Part shown: piece after piece, positions 1-9,386 of the stretch
Position numbering within the stretch: the first letter of the stretch is position 1
How the letters are laid out: each line of letters starts with the position of its first letter
From: Porphyridium purpureum
Taxonomy: Eukaryota; Rhodophyta; Bangiophyceae; Porphyridiales; Porphyridiaceae
DNA: 64,000 nt
Reading direction: 5' to 3'
Assembly: GCA_008690995.1 (NCBI GenBank)
Contig: VRMN01000001.1
Span: 1,178,001-1,242,000 of the forward strand
Made by a program: the position numbers and the translations under genes
The notes under the pieces: generated by a model
The model's input: the letters and a program-made list of their open reading frames with translations, nothing else
Told to the model about the DNA's origin: nothing
Database searches by the model: none

Positions 1-1496
1 GGTTTTTCCAATCCGCGAGCCGGGTCTCCCACGACCCAATGTGTGAGCACGAGATCCAAACTACTCTTCCCAGAAAAAAGGGGCACGCGGAGCTTGTCGT
101 CCTTCTCCACGGCAGGCTCCCTCTCTTTCTTGCTAAAGTGACTTGCGAACAGGGAGGACACTGACTTGCCTGGTTGGGACAAGGACGTTGCCTGCCCTAC
201 CATAGGCTCAGCGCGATCCTGGTCCATCATCGCAACAGACGCCGACGCCATGGCGCCTTCAGCGACCCACTTTTCATTTGAAGCGTCTCCAGGTCCTCCA
301 GGCCACATCGCTGCGGGCTCAGGCTCGCGACGAAAGGACATGGAATTAATGAGTTTCCTCGAAATGCTCGGGATCACATAATCTACGCCTTGATCATATT
401 CCATACGATCGATGTTCCCGCCTGCATGTACAGAGCCCGACTCGCACAACGTGCCAGACACATCTTCCCATGAAACATCCTTCTCGTCCTGTTGCTGCTC
501 TTGCATCTGTGGCGGTAGCTCGCGCGCCGAATCGTCAGTTGCGCGATTTCGAAACACAAAACTGCCGAAACGCACTTTCGATGGCGTTTTCTGCGCCAGT
601 GAAGGTTGTCTCTCCATGGCTAATGCCTCAGCATGATGAGGAGATTCAAAACCTTGGTTCCCATACCCCAATCGCATTGGGTCCATCGCCAGCGTGGGCG
701 ATTGCGGATGTTGCAAAGCAGGTGTAGGCGCCACCTCTTGAGCTTGAGCGTAAGCATTTGCCCGTGCCGATTCGGTGGGCAGAATAGGACGCAGCACCCG
801 GCTGGGATTAAACCGGGTCGTCGCTGCAGACTTCTGGGTCACCGAATGCGGCATCAACAAGGTTCGATCAAGAGTCGGCGGCAAATCCATCTGCTGGCGG
901 CGGCCACTTTCATCAACAGTATAGCTATCCTCGCGTTTCTGCTTGTCACCCAAATCAAGCAGTGCTTGAGCGGGCGCCAGATCCGGATTATTCCTCATCG
1001 CGTACGAGAAGCTGCGCGCGCGCGCATAATCAAGACCGTCCACGTCGGTTCCAGGGGTCATCGAGCCCATGCCATACGAGAACACTGGCGTCCGAAATCC
1101 CGGCGACGGGTACTGGTTGTGATTCCAGTTCGCATCCCTCTGGCCAGGTGTCTGCGCGGTTTGCGAGTGCGAGCCGGGAGTCATGATTCCTGTGGACAGA
1201 TGCGACGCGGCGCGCGGCGTGAAGGTGAATGTCCGGAGGAACGGTTCTGGTTCCATGAACGCCAACGACGCTTGACTATTCGGGGGCGACGGATGCAGAG
1301 GCATTCCGGCCTGGTGCGCCTCATCCAAATTGGCCATGTCAAGCGCCGCAAACTTATCTTCCATGTCCATTGCGCTGTCCGCTAGCAGGCCGTCCATCTC
1401 GACCAAGTCGTCGTCCATGCTGCTCTGCGAAGTGCCGTGCGGCGGCGTCACGTTTGACAGCTCCCGCACGCGCGGAAGTAACGGGTATAGTTTCAT
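1..1496 (-). CDS. Unrecognised low-complexity protein, 3' end outside window
   Basis: An open frame reads leftward from an ATG at 1496 and is still open at base 1, giving at least 498 residues with no stop. The start MKLYPLLPRV is followed by an acidic Met/Asp-rich patch (about residues 28-55), then long stretches rich in Pro, Ser, Gln, Met and Thr. There are repeated SPGFRTPVF / MTPGTDVDG-like segments and a Gln run near residue 345. I see no membrane segment, signal peptide or known domain in the visible part. The sequence looks intrinsically disordered, as in the N-terminal half of a large nuclear or scaffold protein, with any folded domain outside the window. It is divergently oriented to the TBC gene at 2300 across an 800-bp spacer. 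Function unknown. Confidence 0.7.
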   Translation of the reverse strand, partial: MKLYPLLPRVRELSNVTPPHGTSQSSMDDDLVEMDGLLADSAMDMEDKFAALDMANLDEAHQAGMPLHPSPPNSQASLAFMEPEPFLRTFTFTPRAASHLSTGIMTPGSHSQTAQTPGQRDANWNHNQYPSPGFRTPVFSYGMGSMTPGTDVDGLDYARARSFSYAMRNNPDLAPAQALLDLGDKQKREDSYTVDESGRRQQMDLPPTLDRTLLMPHSVTQKSAATTRFNPSRVLRPILPTESARANAYAQAQEVAPTPALQHPQSPTLAMDPMRLGYGNQGFESPHHAEALAMERQPSLAQKTPSKVRFGSFVFRNRATDDSARELPPQMQEQQQDEKDVSWEDVSGTLCESGSVHAGGNIDRMEYDQGVDYVIPSISRKLINSMSFRREPEPAAMWPGGPGDASNEKWVAEGAMASASVAMMDQDRAEPMVGQATSLSQPGKSVSSLFASHFSKKEREPAVEKDDKLRVPLFSGKSSLDLVLTHWVVGDPARGLEK

Positions 1497-1895
1497 GTGC
1501 ACCCTCCCGCCCGCTTCTTCCCGGTGTGACGCAGTGGCGCAATTCCACCACTGCCGCTGCGGAGTTTCCAGCCTCGCCGCCGCTGTTCGAGCGCCGCGCT
1601 CCAATGGCCGCACGCGTGCTTTCGAGCACGTTGCTTTGCGGCACACTCTTTATACGCTCTCGCAATTCTCCGGGTTCTGCCGTTCAATCGCGTCGCTGGA
1701 AAGCTTATTATCGTACCGCTTTCCGTCTGCTTTACTCAAGACACACCCCCAAGAAACCCACCGCGACGTCGTGAGACATTGAGGCGTTCGTCGAGTCTTC
1801 TACCGTCCTCCTTCTCTCCCCATCTACCTCGACAACAACCGCTTCACACACAAACACATACAGACAGACGGACCACACGAACGCGCTCCGCAAAA

Positions 1896-1926
1896 ACACA
1901 CACAAACACACACACACACACACACA
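1896..1926. repeat. (AC)n microsatellite
   Basis: Alternating A and C with a few extra A residues, ending at the AGTACACG word. It lies in the divergent spacer upstream of the TBC gene. Confidence 0.9.
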
Positions 1927-1940
1927 GTACACGTCGTGCG
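1927..1940 (+). promoter_or_regulatory. Candidate element GTACACGTCGTGCG, copy 1
   Basis: This 14-base word matches 2067-2080 at 13 of 14 positions, 140 bases away in the same orientation. It could be a transcription factor site of the divergent promoter, which is inference from the duplication only. Confidence 0.3.
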
Positions 1941-2017
1941 GGTATTAGTTTTGTGCGTGGCGGCGTTCGTGCGCCACCCGAAATCACGCGCTCCGGGTTC
2001 GTGCGTCCAGTTTCAGT

Positions 2018-2029
2018 GGGGGGGGGGGG
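2018..2029 (+). repeat. Poly-G run, 12 bases
   Basis: Twelve consecutive G in the divergent spacer. The length is prone to sequencing error and polymorphism. Confidence 0.9.
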
Positions 2030-2063
2030 TACAGCCACTGCGGCTCGTGCTAAATTTAAACAT

Positions 2064-2080
2064 GAGGTACACTTCGTGCG
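2064..2080 (+). promoter_or_regulatory. Candidate element GAGGTACACTT followed by CGTGCG
   Basis: GAGGTACACTT at 2064-2074 recurs exactly at 31589-31599, and with one mismatch on the other strand at 54665-54675. All three lie in spacers between divergent genes. Immediately upstream (2058-2067) is AAACATGAGG, which also recurs. A regulatory role is inferred from position only. Confidence 0.35.
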
Positions 2081-2111
2081 CGCTCCATCTGTGAAGCGTG
2101 TAAGCAGGTGA

Positions 2112-2134
2112 GCGGTACACTTGGAGTGTACCGC
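2112..2134. promoter_or_regulatory. Perfect inverted repeat GCGGTACACT-tgg-AGTGTACCGC
   Basis: Two 10-base arms pair perfectly around a 3-base spacer, about 165 bp upstream of the TBC start codon. The arms contain the GGTACACT word seen at 2066 and 31591. A dimeric regulator site is more likely than a terminator here, because there is no T-run and this is a eukaryotic spacer. Confidence 0.4.
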
Positions 2135-2267
2135 CGCAGATCCCATTGGGAGTGTGTGTGACTGGCGCGATCGAGCGCACGCGTTACGGAAAACGCTCGT
2201 GGTGGAACGAAACTGTGACGCAGCTGAGCTGCGGGGGTTTGACTCAGGCGACATGGAGCGACGGTAA

Positions 2268-2270
<3 letters not shown>

Positions 2271-2298
<28 letters not shown>
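2271..2298. repeat. (GA)n microsatellite abutting a start codon
   Basis: A GA dinucleotide repeat ends two bases before the ATG at 2300, so it forms the very end of the 5' leader of the TBC gene. GA tracts are common promoter and leader elements in algae and plants (GAGA-type). Length variation here would change the leader but not the protein. Confidence 0.85.
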
Positions 2299-2299
<1 letters not shown>

Positions 2300-2302
<3 letters not shown>

Positions 2303-5263
2303 CGGCAGTGTTCGATGAATGGCGAGAGTGCAAAGGCGGTGGGTCCGGGCGCGCATGCGACAGGCAGTGGGTGGAGCCGCGCGGCGCAGCAGGGTGCGAC
2401 AAGAGTGCCGTTGAAGGTGCTGTGTGAGGTGGCAGAGAACGTGTTCTGCGTGCAACGGCATGACGGTGGCGTGGAGAGTATAGCGAGTGGCACCTTCCAG
2501 GTCGCGCTCGTTCAGAGCGGCGCGCTGGAGCAAACGGGAAGCTCTGCAAACGACACAGGCAGTAGCAGCAGTGGTGGCGCTGGTGTCTTGGCGGCGTACT
2601 TTCAGCGTGTGCGCACGCATGCTATTCTGCGATGGGTCCCGGAGCGCTGCGTGGATGCCATGGATAGAAGCGCGTGTACTTGTGGCGCTGCCGAACATGT
2701 GATACAACAGGCATTTGCGGATGACATTCTGACCATCAGGCGCTCGTCGTCTCCGGACATGATCCGCTTCGCGTTGGCCGGGTCGCGCATCTTTCTCGAG
2801 TTGCGCGTCGGCGGCGGACACCATGTGCTCGACTTGATTATCAACACACTCGCCCCAAAGTACGTCGAGTTGAAGCAAGCCAAAGAAGACCCTGGTCTCT
2901 GGTATGCTGAACGATTACAAGTTTCGCTTCTGAACCTTTCTACATTTTTGCTAGACTGGGTCGATATGAGTACCAGCGCGCTGCAGAACGACGAGCCTTC
3001 TACAAGCTCCAGACTGAGCAATATCCCTGCATCTATTGGTGAATCTGGCTCTGGCTATGTCTCCGGCTCTGACTTTGATTCGGTCGATGGCTCTGGCTGC
3101 AACCATGATACAGACGGTGATGAGCCCGACACAGAAATTAGGACGCGGCGCAAAGTTGAAGAGCAACATAGAGACATTGACCACGGTGCATCAGCAGTAT
3201 CGTTTAGCAGCATGCCTGGTGTCAAAGGTTGTGTCTCTGATGAAGTGGGAAGGGAAAATATGGGACATAATTTGCAGGTGATCGAGACACATGATAGAAA
3301 TGAACACCGACAAAACGTACAGAAGGCACAGCCGCAAAGTTTTGTCGAGATTGTCGAACCGCCACGCGCATTGAGTATTGAGCGAAGCCTGACATCCGCC
3401 CTGACAGACAGCCTGACGCGTAGCTGGTTTGCGACCACGCTTCAGCATCAAGCGTCGCGAGTGGAGCGCGCACTCACCCGCACTCAGTTGGAACTCACGT
3501 ACGCGTTGGAGGAGATTGACCGCAACCCGTCCGCTCTCTTCAATCTGAAGCGCCTCACTCGAGAGGATCTCCTTGAGCTGGAGGACATGCGAAAGGAAGA
3601 GGAAGAAGAGCGGAACACGCATGCCGCGAAGTCTTCCTCAGCAGAGAATGGACTGCCCGGGTGCGCATCGCCGAGCAAAATTATTCACGAGAAGGCAAGG
3701 AGCCGGAGCCGCTCATCCGTGAAATATCATTGCATCTGTGGAAGATGCAATCAGGAGCACTCGTCCGTTGGTGATGAAAGTGAAAAGCATCCCCCGGTAC
3801 TGTGCATTTCAAAACGTGGCGTGGCCGTGACAGATGAGGCTTGGGTTTCGTCTTGCTGGACGAGTTCCGGGCAGTTGGTTGACCCGACTGCAATGCGATA
3901 CGCAGTGTTTTGTGGTGGCTTGCGCGACGCTGCTGTGCGGAAAAGGGCATGGCCGCTTCTTCTGAACGTGTTTGACTGGAGCAGTAGTACGAGTGAACGC
4001 GAAGAGAAACTTGTGCTCCTGCGTATGACGTACTTTTCCCTGGTGAATCATTGGCGCCGTGTTTTCGCGGATGTATCAGAGGCGGAGGACGGTAGCTCCC
4101 CGAATCTCTGTAACTTCAAGATCAAGCAGCCAGGCTTCCAAATCGATATTGAGAAATGCGCTGACTTTGAGGACGACGATGATGATGACAACTATCACCC
4201 TGCAAGTGGAAGCGTCAGGCAGGGTAGTATCGGCACAAGTGACGATCGAATGAAAGAAGCCGGTCCGATGATGAGCCAAGAACAGTTGGACGCCCTTTTT
4301 GAGAATCGGTTACGGGTTGAGAATGACGTGGTTCGGACCGATCGACACTTGGAGCTGTTTGAAGGTAGCAACAATCCGCGCATGAGCATGATGGTGCGTA
4401 TCCTAATGACATACGCCTTGCGGAACATGTCCGTGGGCTATGCTCAAGGTATGAGTGACTTGCTGGCCGTGATACTGTGGGTCTTTGCCGATGAGGAAGG
4501 CCCAGGAAAATCTGCCACAGGAGCGGCGAGCCTTCACTTGCCATGGAGAAGAGGAGACATTGAAGTAATGTCATTCTGGTGCTTCGCAGGTCTCATGGAA
4601 CGCTTCGAGTCAAACTTCCGTGATGATCAGGTCGGGATCCACACGCAGCTGAATCAGATCGCGCAGGTGATGCAAGCCGCCGATGGGGAGCTTTTTAATT
4701 TTTTTCAGGTGTGCGACCCGCAATTTCATTGCTGCTTTCGGTGGATGCTTGTACAATTCAAGCGCGAACTGGACATCCAAGACTTGGCACGTTTGTGGGA
4801 GGTGCAGTGGATTGATTGGATTTGTCCCGGTAACTTGCACATTTACGTGGCTGTCGCCATACTTATCGCGCACCGCTCTCAAATTCTCAGTTTGCCTTGC
4901 AAGTTTGATGCTGTTCTTCGATTCGTCAACTCGCTTTCGCACGGTGCTATTGTGGTTGACGACTCAATCGACGACGCCATACGCTTACATGCTCGAGTGG
5001 GTGACAAGCACGTTGTACAGAGCGAGAGCGACGCCAATCCTTTCCACACACCCCGTCTCAGCAAACGGCCAAACTCCGCGCGCGCTCAGCACGGAAACGA
5101 TACGCTCGCATCGGATGAAACGAGCGGTGATGAGACTGTGGGCACTAGCCTTGTGGGTGAATTAGGGAACTTGTTCAGTGCGGGATCGTCCTTTCTTAAC
5201 AGCTTTCTTTTTGCCGATGATGAACATCCAACAACATCGGAGACTTCCACAGCACTAAGATAA
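2300..5263 (+). CDS. TBC domain Rab GTPase-activating protein (Gyp7/TBC1D15-like)
   Basis: A 987-residue protein likely to speed GTP hydrolysis by a Rab on endomembranes. The TBC domain spans about residues 530-900, starting at CGGLRDAAVRKRAWPLLLNV. Both catalytic fingers are present: the IxxDxxR motif as ENDVVRTDR with arginine finger Arg679, and the YxQ motif as GYAQGM with Gln716. A conserved DIQDLARLWE helix follows. Before the TBC domain is a SALFNLKRLTREDLLELEDM segment like that preceding TBC in Gyp7 and TBC1D15/17. The N-terminal 500 residues are variable and acidic, with possible resemblance to the Rab-binding region of TBC1D15. A second ATG lies five codons in. The same window holds a Rab18-type GTPase, but nothing in the sequence shows that it is the substrate. 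Confidence 0.9.
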
Positions 5264-5547
5264 ACCCAGCATTACGCACATTGCGGCAAAGAGGGCATCT
5301 AATTTCAGAACGATGCTTCGATTAGGTGATCTCATAGCGCAACTCTCTGGGAACTTCTCAAGGGCAGCGCTGTGCTCGCAGGGAGAACAAAATAGCCGCC
5401 ACGTGCATGTTGGATTCCGTGCGCCTCCGGGACTTGCGAGAAACTCTGAGTATGAAGTGATTGCGCATCATTCTGGATACCAGCACGGCAGAGCTTCACA
5501 AGCAAATGACAAATCGCACCGAATCAGGTGAACGATCAGGATGGCAC

Positions 5548-6978
5548 TTACATGATGATCTGATCGTTCACGAGAACCGTCACGGACGATGCAGGTATCA
5601 CTCCCGAGTCGGTGATCACTGCATCAATGAGGTCGATGGGAGTAAGGTCATACATAAGGTTCAGCATGCGCAGGTTGGCTGTATCCTTGGCTTCACTCCA
5701 GCCTTCGGTCAAATGAAACTCCGGGTTCTGCATGTTCTTGGGAAGTAGCAGCTCTTCAGCGTTGCCCAGCTCGTTGTAGCAAAGAGCGTCGAGTTGCACG
5801 CGATCTGCAAACTTGATCGATTCACTGAGCACAATGAAAGGAATGTGCTGCGTCTTCGCGAGAGCCGCAATTGCCGCTGTCCCGATACGGGACAGCACTG
5901 CGCCATTACTCATGATGCCGTGCGCTCCCACCAGAATCTTTGTCACCGCTGGAAGCAGGTAGCTCACCGCATTCATCAGCCCATACTCCACCGGCACGTC
6001 TCGCTCGCTCAGCTGTTCGGCTAGGAAGAGCCCTCCCGCGTGCGGCCGCGACTCGATGACGACGACTCTGAATGATTTGGTGCGGGCAGCTGTGCACAGC
6101 ACTTGTTCGACCAAGTATCCGCCGCGACCAATAACCATAATTACGTCGTCTTCCTCAACGGCGCGGTCTGCGCCTGTCTGGATGATTGTTCTTTGCGGAA
6201 GGAGCAGTTTTGCATTCAGATAGTCTTGCATGGACGCGACAAGCCTTTCCTTGGCTTCGTGCTCGGAAATATCTGGAGACATGGCTGAAATGAGAGCGCG
6301 CAGGTGACGCACAAAGTTTCCCATCGGCAGTGCCATGGCGCGGCAATCGATCACGAATTGAACGCACTGCTTGATGCGCTTGTCCAGTTCACGTCTGACG
6401 TCCATCGTTTCCAGCTCGTGCGACGGGTTTTCTGCGTTCATGACCATATCTCTCGCCACGGCGGGGGAGGAAGAAGTCACAGACAATAACATTGCGCTTG
6501 GAGTAGCATCTCCGACGCCGCGGGCGGCGGCGCGACTCGAGCTGCCATGCTGGAGCGTAAAGTCCTTCACGACTTCAATACATGCCTCGACCAAAGCGAC
6601 TGTGCGGGCCGAGGCGCCCTGTATGTACCCTGTGGCATACTGCGCACCCAACTTGGTGATTGCGCGATGCACGTCCTGCGACTGCAAGCCCGCGACCGCG
6701 CCCGAGTGCGCCTCATACTGCGGCAGGTGCGACAGAAATGGCACCACGCGAGCCGCCTCCTCGCGCTTCACGATCTGCGACTTGCGCTGCTTCGCCTTTG
6801 TCCCCGGATCATCATACTGCGGCCGCACATCCTCACCGCCATCCTTCCGCCGCCCCTTGTCCTTCACCATCGTCAGCCTGCATCCGTCCTTCCCGTCTCC
6901 CCGACAAGCACGTCTGACTCGTCCACCCACACCGATTCCTGCGTGATGCGCACATCCGTCATAACCCCTAATTTTCAT
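5548..6978 (-). CDS. EIF2B4: Translation initiation factor eIF2B, delta subunit
   Basis: A regulatory subunit of eIF2B, the cytosolic guanine nucleotide exchange factor for eIF2. The family signature begins at FLSHLPQYE, continues through ITKLGAQYATGYIQGASAR, and includes the Rossmann-like C-terminal half with VVVIESRPHAGG, GAHGIMSNGAVLSRIGTAA, FIVLSESIKFADRV and the C-terminal LMYDLTPIDLIDAVITDSG stretch. These are closer to eIF2B delta than to alpha or beta, because of the FSHLPQY and NELGNAEEL features. Length from the first ATG is 476 residues. An alternative ATG at 6870 (MVKDKGRRK) would give 440 residues and a normal lysine-rich delta N-terminus, and may be the real start. It converges with the TBC gene across a 284-bp spacer. 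Confidence 0.93.
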   Translation of the reverse strand: MKIRGYDGCAHHAGIGVGGRVRRACRGDGKDGCRLTMVKDKGRRKDGGEDVRPQYDDPGTKAKQRKSQIVKREEAARVVPFLSHLPQYEAHSGAVAGLQSQDVHRAITKLGAQYATGYIQGASARTVALVEACIEVVKDFTLQHGSSSRAAARGVGDATPSAMLLSVTSSSPAVARDMVMNAENPSHELETMDVRRELDKRIKQCVQFVIDCRAMALPMGNFVRHLRALISAMSPDISEHEAKERLVASMQDYLNAKLLLPQRTIIQTGADRAVEEDDVIMVIGRGGYLVEQVLCTAARTKSFRVVVIESRPHAGGLFLAEQLSERDVPVEYGLMNAVSYLLPAVTKILVGAHGIMSNGAVLSRIGTAAIAALAKTQHIPFIVLSESIKFADRVQLDALCYNELGNAEELLLPKNMQNPEFHLTEGWSEAKDTANLRMLNLMYDLTPIDLIDAVITDSGVIPASSVTVLVNDQIIM

Positions 6979-6999
6979 GACAGGTATAGTACAGTACTT

Positions 7000-7035
7000 T
7001 TTCTTTTTTAATCATCTTTTTCTACCTTTTTTCAT
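7000..7035. promoter_or_regulatory. T-rich tract in divergent promoter
   Basis: A pyrimidine/T-rich block between the starts of eIF2B delta and the small gene at 7211, preceded by GTATAGTACAGTAC. Similar AT-rich blocks occur in other divergent spacers of this window (46430-46470, 49750-49810, 54700-54755), suggesting a nucleosome-depleted promoter feature. Confidence 0.35.
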
Positions 7036-7210
7036 CTTCAACGAGTTGTCATACGGCGAGTGTGTCTTACCAGGAGAGAGCTTGCCCAGAGGCACAGTGT
7101 GTGAGAGCGCAGGCTTTCTGGGGAGTGAGGGGCTGGCGAGGACGAAGAGAAAGGGCGACCGAAGGGAAGGACGTGACGACGTGGAGGCTTGATTGGACGT
7201 GGAGCAAACG

Positions 7211-7660
7211 ATGGCGTCCCTCGCTCGATTCTCGCGAGCCGCGGTGGCGATGGCGGCGCACCGACGCGCATGCACGCGCGGGATTTTTGTGACGGCGCTC
7301 GACGGCCCCGTGGACACGTCCAAGGAGGAGTTCAAGTCGTTTGTGCCGGACGACCCCAAGTCGTTCCTGTACATCACGACTCTGAACACAAAGGCATTCT
7401 ACAACAATCCTGAATCCGTGATTCGTCTTTCCCAGGAGGAGAAGGACGAGGCCGTGGAAAACATGGTGCGCGTCATGACCAAGGATCGCCACTCCTTGTT
7501 TACAGAAGATCAAATTCGAAACCTCGTCAAGTTCAAGGATGAGTACAAAGTCAAGGAGATTCCCAATGCCTGTGCTGATGAGCCGATCTTCGACCAAGAT
7601 CCCATCCCGGGCTTTCTCAAGGACACCGACAAGCCGAAGACGGAGGCGCCAAAGGTGTAG
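7211..7660 (+). CDS. Small probable mitochondrial protein, unknown function
   Basis: 149 residues from the ATG at 7211; the longer reading in the same frame begins at a TTG. The N-terminus MASLARFSRAAVAMAAHRRA is rich in Ala, Arg and Ser without acidic residues, which is typical of a mitochondrial presequence. The remainder is acidic and helical, with EEFKSFVPDDPKSFLYI, a central LSQEEKDEAVENMVRV helix and a Pro/Lys-rich tail ending PKTEAPKV. I do not recognise a family. Size and character would suit an accessory subunit of a mitochondrial complex, but that is speculation. It shares a 232-bp divergent promoter with eIF2B delta. Confidence 0.75.
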   Translation: MASLARFSRAAVAMAAHRRACTRGIFVTALDGPVDTSKEEFKSFVPDDPKSFLYITTLNTKAFYNNPESVIRLSQEEKDEAVENMVRVMTKDRHSLFTEDQIRNLVKFKDEYKVKEIPNACADEPIFDQDPIPGFLKDTDKPKTEAPKV

Positions 7661-7932
7661 AGCTGCTCTCGCTTTGATGCTCCCTGAATGCCCCAGTGTT
7701 GGTCGTCGTTCTTTTGCTCGCTAGTTTTACGTGATGCAGACCAAAGTGAACTTCTTTATATAAAGTTGAAAGAATCTTTCGATTACGTCGCTGCTGATGC
7801 GAGCTTGCGCCAGGTTAGAGGCACGCATCCAAACCGGCACTAGGGCGTCTGACAGCGTGTGCCTGCAAAAGACCGCGATTCAGCACTCCAAAGAGTGTAC
7901 GAAAGCGTAACACGCAAGGATATACGAGAGTG

Positions 7933-8727
7933 CTACGTGGCCATGCCTCCATCAATGCGAATATCTGAACCAGTCATGTAGCCACCAGCCTCCGACGCCA
8001 AGAAAATAACGGCCCCACAAAGCTCAGACGGCACTCCCATGCGCTGCTGAGGGACCACTGCCATGAGCGCGGTATGCGCCTTTTCGTCTTCAAACTTGGC
8101 GTTCATCGCCGTCTGGAATGGACCCGGGCTGATGCAGTTTACCCTCACATTGGTCTGTGCCAGGTCCAGGGCCAAGCTCTTTGTCCACATTAGCAAGCCT
8201 CCCTTTGTGGCAGAGTACAGGACATTCTTCGCACTTCCAATGTGGCTGAGCACGCTGGTCATATTGATAATGCGCCCACTTGGCGCCTGTTTGAGAAGGG
8301 GCAGGGCGGCCTTGGTAACATTGAACACGCCAGTCAGGTTGGTGCTCATGAGCAAGTCCCACTGATCGAGCTGATTCTCAAACGAATCCTCATCTAGATT
8401 GACTCCGGCATTGTTCACCAAAATGTCGATGCGCCCGTACTTCTGCTCAACTTTCTCAACCAGCGCAGCAGCTTGGGCCATATCCTTCATATCCCCAGCG
8501 ATAGGAAACAGTTCTGCATCGGCCCCCAATACAGCCTTTCCTTGAAGTCGCTCGAGCGCAGCAGCCGCCGCCTTTTCGGTACGTTCCTGGTACCTTCCAT
8601 TAATGATCACCTTTGCGCCCGCGCAATACAATGCCTCCGCCATTGCTTCGCCGAGGCCACCCGTCGATCCTGTCACGATCGCGACGCGGCCGCGCAGGCC
8701 GAAGAGTTCATCCAGGTACGATCCCAT
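7933..8727 (-). CDS. Short-chain dehydrogenase/reductase
   Basis: 264 residues, the usual length of a classical SDR. The NAD(P)-binding TGxxxGxG motif is TGSTGGLG at residues 19-26, the NNAG motif is at 105-108, and the catalytic Ser158, Tyr171 and Lys175 lie in NMTSV and YSATK. The PG motif after strand 6 (ISPGP, about 200) and the C-terminal GSDIRIDGGM are also present. The Arg-rich turn after strand 2 (INGRYQERT) favours NADP(H). No targeting peptide is visible, so it is probably cytosolic. The substrate cannot be told from sequence; relatives include 3-oxoacyl-reductase-like and gluconate or sugar dehydrogenases. Its 3' end converges with the gene at 7211. Confidence 0.93.
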   Translation of the reverse strand: MGSYLDELFGLRGRVAIVTGSTGGLGEAMAEALYCAGAKVIINGRYQERTEKAAAAALERLQGKAVLGADAELFPIAGDMKDMAQAAALVEKVEQKYGRIDILVNNAGVNLDEDSFENQLDQWDLLMSTNLTGVFNVTKAALPLLKQAPSGRIINMTSVLSHIGSAKNVLYSATKGGLLMWTKSLALDLAQTNVRVNCISPGPFQTAMNAKFEDEKAHTALMAVVPQQRMGVPSELCGAVIFLASEAGGYMTGSDIRIDGGMAT

Positions 8728-8969
8728 TCTGTCGCAAAGAAATCAAGAGCGGCTTGGCGTTCGACCTTTCACCTCTTGCCAGATCCAAAGCGGTGCTCGA
8801 ACATTTGCGCAGCTTCTTGTATGCGAGTTTCCAACCGCACACGTCGGCATGCTTTCTTCCACCTGGAGTGAGAGTTAAACTTCGTGGTCGTTTGGTCGAA
8901 AGCTGGTATCGGTTTCGAGCTTTGAACCGTTTATTCCGTATCGTCTTGCGTTTGTTCAAGGTGCGGCGT

Positions 8970-9386
8970 CTACGTCTGCGATTTTAGTTCTCCGATGTAG
9001 TAGTCTGCAATCATGCGCTTGACGTTCTCCCCATGCTGCGGACCATGAAATCCTTCTGTCGAGTCTGCGCCGGCGTTGCGCAAAATCGCATCGCCGCCCG
9101 GATGCTGGATGACGTAAGGCGTGAAGTCATACACCTTGCCATCGATGACGAGCCACAGATCATTCTCATCACAGTGCTCCCGCACCTCCGCGGCAGAGTA
9201 CTCAGCGCCAATCGGTTTGGTTCGGCCTTTGCCAACCGGCCTGTCATTCAAGCTACCGGGCCCTGTCGCCTTTGAACTCGAGGTGTGAGCGCCTGTATCG
9301 TACGCCCCTCCCCTTCCTAGCGTCCGCAGCGCTACAAGCATCAGCAGAAGCGTCACAAGCCCAGCTAGAAGTACGGAACTTTCCAT
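8970..9386 (-). CDS. Membrane-anchored cytochrome b5-like heme protein
   Basis: 138 residues. An N-terminal hydrophobic segment (about 4-20, VLLAGLVTLLLMLVAL) acts as signal anchor or membrane anchor, followed by a low-complexity linker and one cytochrome b5 domain (about 60-135). The heme-ligand motif HPGG holds His95, and the second ligand is probably His118 in FHGPQHGENV. The order anchor then b5 is the reverse of tail-anchored microsomal b5, and resembles single-domain b5-like proteins of fungi and algae. It probably passes electrons to a membrane desaturase or oxygenase, which is inference. It is divergent from the gene at 9575. Confidence 0.9.
   Translation of the reverse strand: MESSVLLAGLVTLLLMLVALRTLGRGGAYDTGAHTSSSKATGPGSLNDRPVGKGRTKPIGAEYSAAEVREHCDENDLWLVIDGKVYDFTPYVIQHPGGDAILRNAGADSTEGFHGPQHGENVKRMIADYYIGELKSQT

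Larger units (their letters stand above)
1497..2299. other. Divergent spacer with microsatellites and promoter-like words
   Basis: This 800-bp spacer separates two divergent genes. It holds an (AC)n tract (about 1896-1926), a 12-G run (2018-2029), a (GA)n tract (2271-2298) that touches the ATG of the TBC gene, two near-identical GTACAC-containing words (1927-1940, 2067-2080) and a perfect inverted repeat (2112-2134). Open frames here and opposite the TBC gene look like chance or shadow frames. Confidence 0.7.

Noticed and set aside
633-1385. 250-codon plus-strand frame near the left edge
   Set aside because: It lies opposite the long minus-strand frame that starts at 1496 and reads as Arg/His-rich sequence without domains; a shadow frame.
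1844-2878. 344-codon minus-strand frame
   Set aside because: It overlaps the GA and AC repeats and the 5' part of the TBC gene; its SLSLSL and VCVCVC runs are translated microsatellites.
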